Positions 25,893 to 35,425 of a DNA stretch of 64,000 bases are shown in pieces (position 1 is the stretch's first letter; every line of letters starts with the position of its first letter). The notes below the pieces were generated by a model. It was not told the origin of the DNA. It saw only the letters and a program-made list of their open reading frames with translations, and did not search any database. The DNA lies in assembly GCF_021190915.1 (NCBI RefSeq), contig NZ_JAIOAP010000007.1, positions 62,001 to 126,000 of the forward strand, in the 5' to 3' direction. The DNA comes from Cohnella silvisoli (lineage in GTDB: Bacteria; Bacillota; Bacilli; Paenibacillales; Paenibacillaceae). The position numbers were made by a program, and so were the translations under genes.

Positions 25893-26192
25893 TTATGAGC
25901 GACGAGGAAGCACAATCTGTTTGTGATCCTTTGATTCCTTGTAGAGAACGATCGTTTTGCCGATGACTTGAGCGAGTTCCGAGCCGGATTTCTCCGCCAA
26001 TTCCGCGCCGATTTCGCGAGGATCGTCGGAGCAGTTGGTCAATACGGATACTTTGATAAGCTCGCGCACTTCGATGGCTTCCTCGATATGGCGAATGAGA
26101 TGGTCGTTGGTGCCGCCTTTGCCGACTTGAAATATCGGAGTGAGGTGATGCGCTAGCGACCTTAGGTGGCGTTTTTGTTTTCCTGTCAACAT
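25893..26192 (-). CDS. yhbY: CRS1/YhbY RNA-binding protein
   Basis: The 99-residue protein (YqeI in Bacillus) binds pre-ribosomal RNA and is linked to 50S assembly. It has LTGKQKRHLRSLAHHLTPIF, VGKGGTNDHLIRHIEEAI (the GxxG-type loop) and VIGKTIVLYKESKDHKQIVL. The ATG at 26192 has AGCAGGAAA upstream. It lies between aroE and nadD as in related genomes. Confidence 0.95.
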   Translation of the reverse strand: MLTGKQKRHLRSLAHHLTPIFQVGKGGTNDHLIRHIEEAIEVRELIKVSVLTNCSDDPREIGAELAEKSGSELAQVIGKTIVLYKESKDHKQIVLPRRS

Positions 26193-26239
26193 GTTATTTC
26201 CTGCTTTCTATTGTGAAAATCCAAATCATCAAACCGTGC

Positions 26240-27082
26240 CTACTTCCCGAAAGAAGCCAGAACCACTTCACGCATCGCATCGACAGGGGCCGACTGCCCG
26301 GTCCAATATTCGAAGGCGTACGCGCCTTGGTAGATGAACATGCCCAATCCGCCATGGATACGGCAGCCGTGCTGCTCTGCCTGCGCTAGGAAGGCGGTCT
26401 TGAGCGGGTTGTAGATCAAATCGCTGGCTACCGCTCCGCGTTTAAGCCACGTGGCATCTATCGGAATTGCGTCGATGTTCGGTGACATTCCGACGGACGT
26501 CGTGTTGATGACTACGTCCGCGGATGAGCAAGCCTCGCGAAGGTCGCTCCAAGATAAAGATGAGATGCGGTAATCCGGAGAAAGCGACGACGCGAGCTCG
26601 GCGGCTTTGGATTCCGTGCGGTTCGCAAGCAGAATCGCTGCCGGATTTTCCTGCGCCAGAGCCCATAATATGCCTCTCGCCGCGCCTCCGGCACCTAATA
26701 CGATAATGGTTTTGCCCGCCAAGCTCGGCTCGGCTTCTTCCTTCAAGGAACGTACGTATCCGATGCCGTCCGTATTATATCCGATGAGACGGCCATTGTC
26801 GTTAACGATTGTATTCACTGCGCCTGCGGCACGTGCGCCTTCGCTAATTTCGTCGAGAAACGCCATCACTTCGATTTTGTGCGGGATAGTTACGTTTAAC
26901 CCCCTGAATCCCAAACCGCGAACGCCTGAGATAGCCTGCTCCAATTGACCCGGAGTCACATGAAAAGCGGCATAGGCTCCGTTTATTCCCTTTTCCCGAA
27001 ACGCACGATTCAACATGATCGGGGATTTGGAGTGGCGTATGGGGTCGCCAATAACCCCGTAAATTACGGTATTGCTGTCCAT
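26240..27082 (-). CDS. aroE: Shikimate dehydrogenase
   Basis: AroE reduces 3-dehydroshikimate to shikimate with NADPH in aromatic amino acid synthesis. The 280-residue protein has GDPIRHSKSPIMLNRAF, the catalytic lysine in GLNVTIPHKIEVM, GAVNTIVNDNGRLIGYNTDG, the NADP loop GAGGAARGILWAL and GGLGMFIYQGAYAFEYWTG. The ATG at 27082 is 10 bases after AGGAG; a TTG one codon earlier is not needed. Confidence 0.97.
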   Translation of the reverse strand: MDSNTVIYGVIGDPIRHSKSPIMLNRAFREKGINGAYAAFHVTPGQLEQAISGVRGLGFRGLNVTIPHKIEVMAFLDEISEGARAAGAVNTIVNDNGRLIGYNTDGIGYVRSLKEEAEPSLAGKTIIVLGAGGAARGILWALAQENPAAILLANRTESKAAELASSLSPDYRISSLSWSDLREACSSADVVINTTSVGMSPNIDAIPIDATWLKRGAVASDLIYNPLKTAFLAQAEQHGCRIHGGLGMFIYQGAYAFEYWTGQSAPVDAMREVVLASFGK

Positions 27083-27116
27083 CAAGCGCTGGCTCCTCTC
27101 CCAAGGTGGTTGACCC

Positions 27117-28238
27117 TCACAGGATACTTTCCCGCAGCATCACTTTAATCCCGCGCGGAGCATGCACGTCGACCGTTGCGCCCGTCTTCCCGTTCGTCTG
27201 AATCCATCCGATGCCCGAGATGAAAATGTCCTGCTTCGAATTCGCCGGTATTCTAAGGCGATGCCGGGTCCAGGCCGGCATGCTCTCAAGGTCTTCCAAG
27301 CTCGGAGGGCTTAACATGACCCCGCGATGCTGTTCATAGAGCTCGTCAGCCCGCTCCAGCTTCGTCCGATGTACCGGCAATCCGCTTGATAAATAAGCGG
27401 TGAACGATTGACGTTCCCCCTCCACGAAATCAAATCTCGCTAACCCTCCGAAGAACAAAGTTTGCTTTTCGTTTAACTGGTAAGTGAGAGGCTTAAGCGG
27501 TTTGTCTGGAAGCAGGGCAGCCAAATCTTTGCGGGGAATGATTTCCGACATCCTCCAAGAATAGACGATGCCGGGCGTATCGATGATGCTTTTCCCGTCG
27601 TCGAGAGGAATATGCACCGCATCGAGCGTCGTCCCGGGATATCGGGATACGGTGAGCTCTCGTTTCAAGTCGCTGTAGTCGGAAATTAATCGGTTGATTA
27701 GCGTGCTTTTACCTACATTGGTCGCGCCAACCACATAGACGTCCTTATTCTGACGCAACGAATTGACAGCCTCAACGACACGGTCAAAGCCGATATTGCG
27801 GCGCGCGCTGCATAGAACGACGTCTACTACTTTTAGTCCTTCCTCGCTTGCCTGCTTCTGCACCCAGTTGCGCAGACGATTCCAGTTCGTTACGGGCGGG
27901 AGCAGATCGATCTTATTCACGACTAACAGCACCGGGTTATTCCCGACGAAACGCTGCAGACCCGATATTAAGCTGCCCTGAAAATCGAACAAATCCACGA
28001 TATGGACAACAAGACTGTTCGTAGAGGCTATCCCGCCAAGCAATTTCAAAAATTCATCTTGATCTACGGTAACGGATGAAGCTTCACTATAATGCTTAAT
28101 CCGGAAACAGCGCTGGCAAATGGCTTCTTCTTTATCCAAAGATGAGGCGGGCACGAAACCCGGCTTCTTCGGATCTTCGCTATGCAGCGGAATTCCGCAA
28201 CCTGCGCAACGGGAAGCTTGAAGTTGTTCTTGCGTCAT
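27117..28238 (-). CDS. yqeH: Ribosome biogenesis GTPase YqeH
   Basis: YqeH is a circularly permuted GTPase needed for 30S subunit assembly. The 373-residue protein begins with a zinc finger (CAGCGIPLH...CQRCFRIKHY), then shows the permuted order of G motifs: NKIDLLP (G4) comes before GATNVGKSTLINRL (G1) and DTPGIV (G3). A C-terminal treble-clef-like domain follows. The ATG at 28238 has GGGAGG upstream and lies one base beyond the yqeG stop, so the two genes are translationally linked. Confidence 0.97.
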   Translation of the reverse strand: MTQEQLQASRCAGCGIPLHSEDPKKPGFVPASSLDKEEAICQRCFRIKHYSEASSVTVDQDEFLKLLGGIASTNSLVVHIVDLFDFQGSLISGLQRFVGNNPVLLVVNKIDLLPPVTNWNRLRNWVQKQASEEGLKVVDVVLCSARRNIGFDRVVEAVNSLRQNKDVYVVGATNVGKSTLINRLISDYSDLKRELTVSRYPGTTLDAVHIPLDDGKSIIDTPGIVYSWRMSEIIPRKDLAALLPDKPLKPLTYQLNEKQTLFFGGLARFDFVEGERQSFTAYLSSGLPVHRTKLERADELYEQHRGVMLSPPSLEDLESMPAWTRHRLRIPANSKQDIFISGIGWIQTNGKTGATVDVHAPRGIKVMLRESIL

Positions 28239-28239
28239 G

Positions 28240-28764
28240 TTAGCGTCCTCCCTTATCCGGCCAAAGCCCTTTTTTACGAAGACGGGCCAAAGCGATTTTC
28301 TCAATCCGACGATTGATTTGCGTGGCCCATCCTTCCTCGCGGGGAGCGATCGGTGTCACTAGGATTGTATGTAACCCTGCTCGGCGTCCGCCTAATACGT
28401 CGGTCAGCATCTGATCCCCAACTACGACCGCTTGTTCAGGCGACAGTTCCATCAGCTTTAATGCCCTGCGGAAAGCGGCTCCCGCCGGCTTGCGCGCTGC
28501 AGGTATGAATGAAATTCCGAGCGGCTCGGCGAATTTGGCCACCCTGGACTTATTGTTATTGGAAAGGATAACGACACGAAAACCCTGCTCCTTGACCAAA
28601 TTCAACCAACCAGCCAATTCCGGCGTAGCAAGCGGAGTTCTGGCGCTAACCAGGGTGTTGTCGAGATCCGTAATGATGCCCCGGACTCCTCGGGTTTTCA
28701 ATTCATCCAAATCAATATCAAATACGGTATTAACGATCTGATCGGGAAGCAAACGCTTGAACAT
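28240..28764 (-). CDS. yqeG: YqeG family HAD-IIIA phosphatase
   Basis: The 174-residue HAD-superfamily protein has motif I DLDNTLVSARTPLATPEL, motif II VVILSNNNKSR and motif III VVGDQMLTDVLGGRRAGLHT. It starts MFKRLLPDQIVNTVFDIDLDEL, as the family does. Its substrate is unknown. It opens the conserved yqe operon; the ATG at 28764 has CAGGAG upstream and a sigma-A promoter lies 44 bases before it. Confidence 0.94.
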   Translation of the reverse strand: MFKRLLPDQIVNTVFDIDLDELKTRGVRGIITDLDNTLVSARTPLATPELAGWLNLVKEQGFRVVILSNNNKSRVAKFAEPLGISFIPAARKPAGAAFRRALKLMELSPEQAVVVGDQMLTDVLGGRRAGLHTILVTPIAPREEGWATQINRRIEKIALARLRKKGLWPDKGGR

Positions 28765-28807
28765 CTTTAATGAAAACTCCTGTCTGTTAACGGCTATACT
28801 TCCTCAA

Positions 28808-28837
28808 AATATAACACACCCCACCCGGCCAAGTAAA
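28808..28837 (-). promoter_or_regulatory. Sigma-A promoter of the yqe operon
   Basis: On the minus strand TTTACT (28832-28837) and TATATT (28808-28813) are 18 bases apart. Confidence 0.55.
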
Positions 28838-28868
28838 ACGGCTTCGCTGTCCTTAGGACAGCGGCTGC

Positions 28869-28904
28869 AAAAAAAGGGAAAGCCCGGTAGACCCGCGCTT
28901 TCCC
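28869..28904 (-). terminator. Terminator of the MoxR/transglutaminase operon
   Basis: GGGAAAGC (28876-28883) pairs perfectly with GCTTTCCC (28897-28904); inner bases add pairs. The minus strand continues with T7. Confidence 0.9.
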
Positions 28905-28952
28905 GATTATTGTGCGACAGTCAAATAAAAAGAACTCTTATTACTCTGTCTG

Positions 28953-31181
28953 TTATAAAGCTTTGCGGATTTTGGTCGCCGCTTCGTTAAATTGCTGCAG
29001 AAGCTGACTGTTCCCGTTATCGTGACCGTAACGCGCTTGTTCGAATGTCGTCAAAGCACCTTCAAAGTCGGTTCGCAAAGAAGAAAACTTGTTGCCGAAG
29101 CGCGAAAACGTTTCTCTGATGGTCTCGTGCGATTCCCTGCGCAAGCCTTGGCGGTTAAGAAATGAAAGCAGCCTCTCCATCTCGCGGACGACCCTTTGGT
29201 TGGGCGTATTGCCTCGATTGCGAATCCGACTCCATAACTGTTGAGCGCGCCTGCTTCTGTACCCGACGAAAACCAAGGAAACAATGATTAGAACAACGAC
29301 GACAGCCCCAGTAGGGACGAGCCAATTTTTGTTCTTTTCTCCCGTACCTTCCTCTACCGGAGCAGTTGCTGCAGCTGGATCCGTATCCGGTTGCAGCACT
29401 TCTCCTTCCGGCAACGGCTGCGGAACGGAAAATCCGGAGGTCGGCTCGAAAGGAACCCACCCGTACCCTTCGAAATAAACTTCCGCCCACGAATGAGCGT
29501 CCGCATTGCGAACGGTGTAGGTACCGGCGCCCGAAGGATTCGGAATGTCAGGAACCCCGCCGAAGCGTTCGCGTTCCTGCGTCGACGGATCGACACCGGT
29601 TGCGTAGCCTTTGACCCATCGGGTCGGCAAACCGATTGAACGCGCCATAACGACGAACGACGTAGAGAAATAATCGCAATAGCCTTCCTTAATTTCGAAT
29701 AAGAACGCATCTACGACATCTCCGGTTGCCCGGTTTGTTTGACGGGTAAGATCCGGTTTGTTCGTATAGGGAAACGAATTTTTAAGAAATTTTTCCAGCT
29801 TCTTCGCGCGGTCGTAATCGTTAGTCAATCCGCTTGTTTGTTCCTTGGCCAAATCGCGAACGCGCTGAGGCAAAGAATCCGGAAGCTGTAAGTAGGGAGC
29901 AAGATCTATGTTGCTGTTATCCGCTGGGGTAACGGTTTTGCGCAACGCATCTTCGTCCAGTACCGCAACTTTAGAGACGACTGTGTACGACTCTACCCGA
30001 GACGGTTTGCTCCACCGCAGTTCCCATTCTTCGGGATTCCACTTCAAACCGGGGTTATTATCGCTTTTGAGCTCGGACACCGAAGCGACCGGGCCGGCAG
30101 CAAACAGTACGGGGATTTTATCTTTGCGCAGCACCGTAACGGTTTGAACGACTTCAATCGTCTTAACTCCAGCCGCACGTTCGGGTAGAAGCGTTAGATC
30201 CGCTTTATTTCCGTATGCAGAACCAATCAATTGCGGATTTTTGCGGTCTCCCCAACCTTTGCCCGTGTAGATCGATTTCGTCTCTCCTCGCCAGTAACTT
30301 CGCTGAGAAGTTGTAATCGTCATAACGGGAGAATAGTCGAATTGAAATCCGCCGCCGATTTTCCGATCGTCCCTGCTGTAACCCGAAAGCGAAGAGCCGG
30401 ACGGCTTAACCACCGGGTTGTTCTTCTCCACGCCGCCCTCTCCGGCAAATGCGGGTACTTCGCGCCCTTGCGCTTCTGTCCATATCGTGTAGGGATCTTC
30501 AAGCAACACAGGAGCTCGAGGCATGAAAATACCAGCCAGCAGAACAAGAGCAATAATAATGACAGCGGGGAAAGCGATGTCCAGCGGTCTTTCCGCTAAA
30601 GCTTCCCAGCTATCCGGATGCCTTGCCTGCAGCTGCCTTAAATGGAGGATGACCAGCCAGATAAGCCCCGCAGCTACGATCCATGCGATATTGTGCCATA
30701 ACTCCAATGGAAAGAAAGAATCGACTGACGCCATTACGATAATCGACAGTACGACTACGAATATCGCACCCGCGCGCCTTGCGCCCAACCAGGCCAATAT
30801 ATGAACGGCCAGCACAACGCCAACGGTCATTTCGATAAAGGGATGCATCTGCTCAGCGTGAAAGGAAATAAACCGTCTCACGTCTTGCCATACGCGCCAG
30901 CTCTCCGGCCACTCTCCCCACACGATCGGAATCTTCCACAAAATCAAAGCTATCGCAGCGAGAAATTCTATTAAAAAACGAAGCCAGAACTTTCTAGTGA
31001 ACAACAATTCGGTAACTGCCGTTACAGCCAACGCACCATATACAATGGAATAGGTTTCTTCCCACCAATAATCGGTAAAACATTGGATCAGTTGAAGCAC
31101 GATAATGAGCGCAAGAAGTCTATGAAAGCGTTCAAGCACAAGCCGCCGCCAAAATTCGCGGGGCATTCGCAGTTTCATCAT
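28953..31181 (-). CDS. Membrane transglutaminase-like protein
   Basis: The 742-residue protein has about six membrane segments in the first 210 residues, a large outer part with a transglutaminase/protease-like core (about 440-580) and one more membrane segment near 620-640 followed by a DUF4129-like cytoplasmic tail. The catalytic triad is visible: cysteine in IKEGYCDYFSTSFVVMARS, histidine in NADAHSWAEVYFEGYGWVPF, aspartate-region EPTSGF. Proteins of this type are encoded with MoxR and DUF58 genes, as here, and are thought to act in envelope protein maturation; the actual substrate is unknown. Its start overlaps the DUF58 stop by 4 bases. Confidence 0.9.
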   Translation of the reverse strand: MMKLRMPREFWRRLVLERFHRLLALIIVLQLIQCFTDYWWEETYSIVYGALAVTAVTELLFTRKFWLRFLIEFLAAIALILWKIPIVWGEWPESWRVWQDVRRFISFHAEQMHPFIEMTVGVVLAVHILAWLGARRAGAIFVVVLSIIVMASVDSFFPLELWHNIAWIVAAGLIWLVILHLRQLQARHPDSWEALAERPLDIAFPAVIIIALVLLAGIFMPRAPVLLEDPYTIWTEAQGREVPAFAGEGGVEKNNPVVKPSGSSLSGYSRDDRKIGGGFQFDYSPVMTITTSQRSYWRGETKSIYTGKGWGDRKNPQLIGSAYGNKADLTLLPERAAGVKTIEVVQTVTVLRKDKIPVLFAAGPVASVSELKSDNNPGLKWNPEEWELRWSKPSRVESYTVVSKVAVLDEDALRKTVTPADNSNIDLAPYLQLPDSLPQRVRDLAKEQTSGLTNDYDRAKKLEKFLKNSFPYTNKPDLTRQTNRATGDVVDAFLFEIKEGYCDYFSTSFVVMARSIGLPTRWVKGYATGVDPSTQERERFGGVPDIPNPSGAGTYTVRNADAHSWAEVYFEGYGWVPFEPTSGFSVPQPLPEGEVLQPDTDPAAATAPVEEGTGEKNKNWLVPTGAVVVVLIIVSLVFVGYRSRRAQQLWSRIRNRGNTPNQRVVREMERLLSFLNRQGLRRESHETIRETFSRFGNKFSSLRTDFEGALTTFEQARYGHDNGNSQLLQQFNEAATKIRKAL

Positions 31182-32419
31182 GCGGACACCACCCCCAATA
31201 CTTGGGGCAGCTTATCCAACTGGGACACCGAGCAAAATTCCCATTGCTTCGCCTGGCATAATAGCCGCCACTGGCGGAGTTTAGCAGCTTCGTCAGCCTG
31301 AGAATGCTTGTCCGCAATGTGTATTACGCTTGGAACCATTCTTTTGCTTTCGAGGGCATTCATAACCACTACGGTTTGTTCATCCGTAGAAGAGCCGATG
31401 ATCACGATATGGATGCCAGGCTCATAACGTTCCGCCACCTGGCATAGCAAATCTCCCAAGGTATCTTTGCCATCCGCTTCAACATCCACCAAATGCTGAA
31501 GAACTTCATCGCGAGAGACGGGCGTTCTCCCTTCGCCGAACCAATAAGAGGTTTGACCCGAGGAAACAAATCCGACCGGCATCCCTTTGGCTATCGTCAA
31601 TTCAAGCAAAGATGCGGCTACAGAGACGGCAAGCTCAAACTGATCCGCGACTGCGTAGGAAGCCGCGTTCCGATCCAGTACGAACACGACGCGCGGGAGC
31701 GCTTCTCTTTCGAATTCTTTGGATTTCCACTGACCGGTCTTGGCCGTGGCATTCCAATGGATCCGCGATAACCGGTCCCCGTGAATATATTCCCTGACTC
31801 CGTCGATCTGAGTCGTTTCCCGTGCCCAGAGGGAGGTGAAGGTGTGTTGAAAAACACCCCTTTGCGAGCGACGGAACAACCGCCAGTCTTTAAGCGCCAC
31901 CGTCCGGGGTAAAACCTGAATATGAAGCGGCTCGGCAAACGATCCGCGATGCTCGAACAATCCGAAGATATCTCTCGTCGAGCAGTCCGTCCTTTGAAAT
32001 TGATACCTGCCCCTTCTAAGTGGGGCCGTCTCGAATTGAACCTCGCCTCTGCGCTTGTAATCCGGCACGAAGGACATTTCGTACAATTGCGATTCTCCGC
32101 CGGTAGACCGAACTAGCTTTTCCCTTACGATAATATAAGGAAGCGGCCATAAACCGGGAATTTGCATGCGCAGCTTAACCCGAAGCCTCATCCCCGCGGT
32201 CAGGAGCGCTGAGCTGCCTTCTCCCATATCCGTCAATCTAATGCCCTGAACGCCGCCAATGCCGCTCCAGCGTCCAAGCATCAAATAGATGCCGAGCGCG
32301 TTAAGGATAACGAAAAGCATGAGCGAGGTTTTGCCGCCTTGGAATAACAAGTAGCAAAAAGCGAACAAATATAAAATTAAGCTTAGCCACCATGCACGTG
32401 GAAAGTAGAGCCGCGACAT
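31178..32419 (-). CDS. DUF58 domain protein
   Basis: The 413-residue protein has two N-terminal membrane segments (about 8-45) and the DUF58 core with the signature RDIFGLFEHRG and DGVREYIHGDRLSRIHWNATAK (about 215-240), followed by a von Willebrand A-like fold (FVLDRNAASYAVADQFELAV). DUF58 proteins work with MoxR ATPases, probably as metal-dependent adhesion-type partners. The start codon lies 2 bases after the MoxR stop and its end overlaps the transglutaminase gene by 4 bases. Confidence 0.9.
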   Translation of the reverse strand: MSRLYFPRAWWLSLILYLFAFCYLLFQGGKTSLMLFVILNALGIYLMLGRWSGIGGVQGIRLTDMGEGSSALLTAGMRLRVKLRMQIPGLWPLPYIIVREKLVRSTGGESQLYEMSFVPDYKRRGEVQFETAPLRRGRYQFQRTDCSTRDIFGLFEHRGSFAEPLHIQVLPRTVALKDWRLFRRSQRGVFQHTFTSLWARETTQIDGVREYIHGDRLSRIHWNATAKTGQWKSKEFEREALPRVVFVLDRNAASYAVADQFELAVSVAASLLELTIAKGMPVGFVSSGQTSYWFGEGRTPVSRDEVLQHLVDVEADGKDTLGDLLCQVAERYEPGIHIVIIGSSTDEQTVVVMNALESKRMVPSVIHIADKHSQADEAAKLRQWRLLCQAKQWEFCSVSQLDKLPQVLGVVSA

Positions 32420-32421
32420 GA

Positions 32422-33375
32422 TTATCGCTCCATCCCGACGGGAACAGGCAATAGACGGAGAACATCTTGGAGAACCTGCACGGTCGTAATGCCCTGCATC
32501 CGGGCTTCGGAGCGCAAGTGCAGCCTATGACCCAGTACTAACGGAGCCATCGCTTTCACGTCGTCCGGCAATACGAAGGAGCGGTGGTTCAAGAAAGCAT
32601 AAGCTTTAGCCGCGGAGGAGAGCGCGACGCCCGCACGCGGGCTTGCGCCAAGCAATACGCTTGAATGCTGGCGGGTTCCGCGAATTAAAGCGATTAAATA
32701 ATCGGCCACCGTTGATTCCAAGTGGATGCTTTCCGCCAGACGCTGCATTTGGGCAACGTTATCTACGGTCGCAACCGCGGACAACGATTCGGCCGCCCGG
32801 CTTGCGCCTGGCTCAACAACGAGACGTTTCTCGGAAGCCTCGTCCGGATAACCCAGCTTGATTTTCATCAAGAAACGATCCAATTGCGCTTCCGGCAGGC
32901 TGTACGTGCCTTCGAATTCTATAGGGTTTTGGGTAGCGAATAACATGAAAGGATGAGGCAGTACGTGCGTTTCGCCGTCTACGGATACTCTTCTTTCTTC
33001 CATCGCTTCCAACAAAGCGGATTGCGTCTTCGTCGTAGCGCGGTTAATTTCATCGGCAAGCAATAAATTAGCCATAACCGGACCGGGTCTGAATACGAAC
33101 TCTTCCAGCTTTGGATGATAAATGGAAACACCGGTTATATCGGTAGGCAATAAATCGGGGTTGCATTGTATACGATGGAATACGCCGCCAACGGATAGGG
33201 CTAACGCCTTTACCATCTGCGTTTTGCCGGTGCCGGGTACGTCTTCGATTAGAACATGTCCTCCCGCGAGCATTGCGGTGAGCATTAAAGCAATTTCATC
33301 TTTTTTACCATAAATACAAGATTCCATATTGCGTCTGATCTGATCTAATAGTTGCATCGCGGCATGATGATCCAT
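32422..33375 (-). CDS. MoxR-family AAA+ ATPase
   Basis: MoxR ATPases act as chaperones that activate protein complexes in the envelope. The 317-residue protein has Walker A GHVLIEDVPGTGKTQM, Walker B LLADEINRATTKTQSALLEAM, the sensor FATQNPIEFEGTY and LPEAQLDRFLMKIKLGYPDE, all standard for the family. The ATG at 33375 has AGGAGG at 7 bases. It is the first gene of a three-gene operon with DUF58 and a transglutaminase. Confidence 0.95.
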   Translation of the reverse strand: MDHHAAMQLLDQIRRNMESCIYGKKDEIALMLTAMLAGGHVLIEDVPGTGKTQMVKALALSVGGVFHRIQCNPDLLPTDITGVSIYHPKLEEFVFRPGPVMANLLLADEINRATTKTQSALLEAMEERRVSVDGETHVLPHPFMLFATQNPIEFEGTYSLPEAQLDRFLMKIKLGYPDEASEKRLVVEPGASRAAESLSAVATVDNVAQMQRLAESIHLESTVADYLIALIRGTRQHSSVLLGASPRAGVALSSAAKAYAFLNHRSFVLPDDVKAMAPLVLGHRLHLRSEARMQGITTVQVLQDVLRLLPVPVGMER

Positions 33376-33428
33376 TCCCGTTCCTCCTATGGAATCTACT
33401 TTGATGTTATTTTTATATTCCCCACCTT

Positions 33429-33458
33429 ATTATACCGGAATTTGGATGCCGTCGTAAA
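33429..33458 (-). promoter_or_regulatory. Sigma-A promoter of the MoxR operon
   Basis: On the minus strand TTTACG (33453-33458) and TATAAT (33429-33434) are 18 bases apart, 54 bases before the start codon. Confidence 0.6.
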
Positions 33459-33472
33459 TTTTAGTTTCTTCC

Positions 33473-33519
33473 AAAAAACAATAGAGAAACAGCCAAACCC
33501 GGAATCAGGTCTGGCTGTT
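33473..33519 (-). terminator. Terminator of the spoVA operon
   Basis: AACAGCCAAACC (33488-33499) pairs with GGTCTGGCTGTT (33508-33519), one mismatch. On the minus strand a T-rich run ending TTTTTT follows after a few bases. Confidence 0.7.
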
Positions 33520-33538
33520 GCCACTTCAGGCCATCCGT

Positions 33539-33892
33539 TCAGCCTTTCGGACGTGCGGCTAGCGAGGCTAAAAATGAAAAGACGATCGCCGCCGATACCC
33601 CTGCGCTTGTCACCGTGAATATGCCCGTAATAACGCCGATCCACCCATCCTTCTTCAGCTCCGTTATTGCGCCATGCACCAACGCATTGCCGAAACTGGT
33701 AATGGGTACCGTTGCCCCCGCACCGGCGAAATCGATCAGCGGATCGTACCAGCCAATCGCATCCAACACCGCGCCCGCAACGACCAGCGATGCCATCGTA
33801 TGTGCGGGAGTCAACTTCACCACATCGAATAACAATTGGCCTATTACGCAAATTCCGCCGCCGACCAAGAATGCCCATAAATAAGGCATCAT
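33539..33892 (-). CDS. spoVAE: Stage V sporulation protein AE (SpoVAE type)
   Basis: SpoVA proteins form the inner spore membrane channel that moves dipicolinic acid into the spore and releases it at germination. The 117-residue membrane protein has about four helices, with GGGICVIGQLLFDVVKLTPAH, DPLIDFAGAGATVPITSFGNALVHGA and a Gly/Ala-rich end. Its start overlaps the spoVAD stop by 4 bases and has GGAGGTG upstream. It resembles SpoVAC, as is known for this pair. Confidence 0.94.
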   Translation of the reverse strand: MMPYLWAFLVGGGICVIGQLLFDVVKLTPAHTMASLVVAGAVLDAIGWYDPLIDFAGAGATVPITSFGNALVHGAITELKKDGWIGVITGIFTVTSAGVSAAIVFSFLASLAARPKG

Positions 33893-34929
33893 TTGGCAGC
33901 ACCTCCTTGATTGTCAGTGTTCTGCGCTTCAATGGCTACGGCATGCGCCACGCAAGGAATGCTTTCGCCTTGTTGATAGGAAAGCGGGCTATGCAGTGAT
34001 CCTGTTGCGACGATGAGTACTCTGCGAAGCTCTCCGCTTTGGATTCGTTTGAGCAGGTGGCCGTAGGTCACGACTGCCGAACAGGCGCATCCGCTGCCTC
34101 CGGCTTGTACCTTCTGGTTTTCTACGTCGTAAATCATCAGAGCGCAGTCTTGAAATTTCGTTTGTCCCATCGGCACGCCGTTTCTTTGCAGCATTTCGCT
34201 GGCGATAGGATGTCCGACGCTGGCCAAGTCCCCTGTAACGATCATGTCGTAATAACCGGGTTCTCTTCCCGTATCCTGAAGATGGCCTTGAATGGAATCG
34301 ACCGCCGCCGGGGCCATTGCCGCCCCCATATTAAACGGATCTTTAATTCCCAGATCCATGATCTTGCCAATTGTCGCGGCGGTGATGATCGGCCCTTTCC
34401 CTTCGCGGCCCACAACCGCAGCACCGGCTCCCGTTACCGTGTATTGTGCGGTTGGAGGCTTCTGCGATCCGTATTCCGTCGGGTACCGGAATTGTTTCTC
34501 TGCCGTGGAATTATGGCTGCAAGTTCCCGCCATCACGTATTCGCCAGCCCCGGAACCCACGATGAGGGAAGCGACAGCGAGTGATTCCATTGACGTTGAA
34601 CATGCGCCGAAAACCCCAAGGTAAGGAGCCCCTAAAGTCCGGGCGGCAAATGAGTTGCTAATAATCTGATTCATCAAATCTCCGCCCACGAAAAAATGCA
34701 GCTGATCTTTGGTGATGTTCGCGTGCTGGAGCGCAATATCCGTTGCTTGCTCCAGCAGCAATCTTTCCGACTTTTCCCAAGTCGGCTGCCCCATCTCAAG
34801 ATCGGGATGAACCAAATCGAAATCGGAAGCGAGCGGACCTTGACCTTCATCCGGACCGACGACCGTTCCGGTGGCTATAATAACAGGCGGCTTCGGGAAA
34901 ACCCATGTGCGTTTACCCTGTAGTATCAT
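33889..34929 (-). CDS. spoVAD: Stage V sporulation protein AD
   Basis: SpoVAD is a thiolase-fold protein that binds dipicolinic acid and sits on the inner spore membrane. The 346-residue protein starts MILQGKRTWVFPKPPVIIATG and has GVFGACSTSMESLAVASLIV, where the cysteine occupies the thiolase position, AQYTVTGAGAAVVGREGKG and GGSGCACSAVVTYGHLL. The ATG at 34929 overlaps the spoVAC end by 17 bases; the longer open frame to 34971 lacks family similarity. Confidence 0.95.
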   Translation of the reverse strand: MILQGKRTWVFPKPPVIIATGTVVGPDEGQGPLASDFDLVHPDLEMGQPTWEKSERLLLEQATDIALQHANITKDQLHFFVGGDLMNQIISNSFAARTLGAPYLGVFGACSTSMESLAVASLIVGSGAGEYVMAGTCSHNSTAEKQFRYPTEYGSQKPPTAQYTVTGAGAAVVGREGKGPIITAATIGKIMDLGIKDPFNMGAAMAPAAVDSIQGHLQDTGREPGYYDMIVTGDLASVGHPIASEMLQRNGVPMGQTKFQDCALMIYDVENQKVQAGGSGCACSAVVTYGHLLKRIQSGELRRVLIVATGSLHSPLSYQQGESIPCVAHAVAIEAQNTDNQGGAAK

Positions 34930-35425
34930 GCCATGCCCCAATCCCGAACACCCAGTAGATAATGCCGACAATGAAAGCCGCCACTACACCGAATACGATA
35001 ACGGATCCCGCCAGCTTGAACATGTTCGAACCGACGCCAAGCACCAATCCTTCGCTGCGATGTTCAATAGCCGCTGAGCACATGGAGTTGGCGAATCCGG
35101 TAACCGGAACTGCGCTTCCCGCGCCTGCCCACTGAGCGATTTTGTCGTAGACGCCCAAGCTGGTCAAGATGACCGACAATAAAATCATGACCGCAACGGT
35201 CGGATTCCCCGCATCCTTTGAAGTCATATGGAAAGCCTTCATGAAAAACTGTTGTACTCCCTGGCCAATGAAGCAAATAAATCCTCCTACCAGGAACGCC
35301 TTAAGGCAATTCGTTAATATGGACCGGGATGGTTCCCGTGCCTTCGCGAATGCCTGGTACTCTTTCGATGACATGGATACCGGCTTGTATGCCTGCGTTC
35401 CGCGCCCGGCATTTTTCACAGCCAT
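34913..35425 (-). CDS. spoVAC: Stage V sporulation protein AC
   Basis: SpoVAC is the mechanosensitive-type membrane component of the dipicolinic acid channel. The 170-residue protein has a cytoplasmic start (about 1-38) and four membrane segments, with NCLKAFLVGGFICFIGQGVQ, GVYDKIAQWAGAGSAVPVTG and FANSMCSAAIEHRSEGLVLG. The ATG at 35425 is preceded by AGGAGGTG at 5 bases. Only the C-D-E part of the Bacillus spoVA operon is present here. A clear sigma-G or sigma-F promoter was not found. Confidence 0.95.
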   Translation of the reverse strand: MAVKNAGRGTQAYKPVSMSSKEYQAFAKAREPSRSILTNCLKAFLVGGFICFIGQGVQQFFMKAFHMTSKDAGNPTVAVMILLSVILTSLGVYDKIAQWAGAGSAVPVTGFANSMCSAAIEHRSEGLVLGVGSNMFKLAGSVIVFGVVAAFIVGIIYWVFGIGAWHDTTG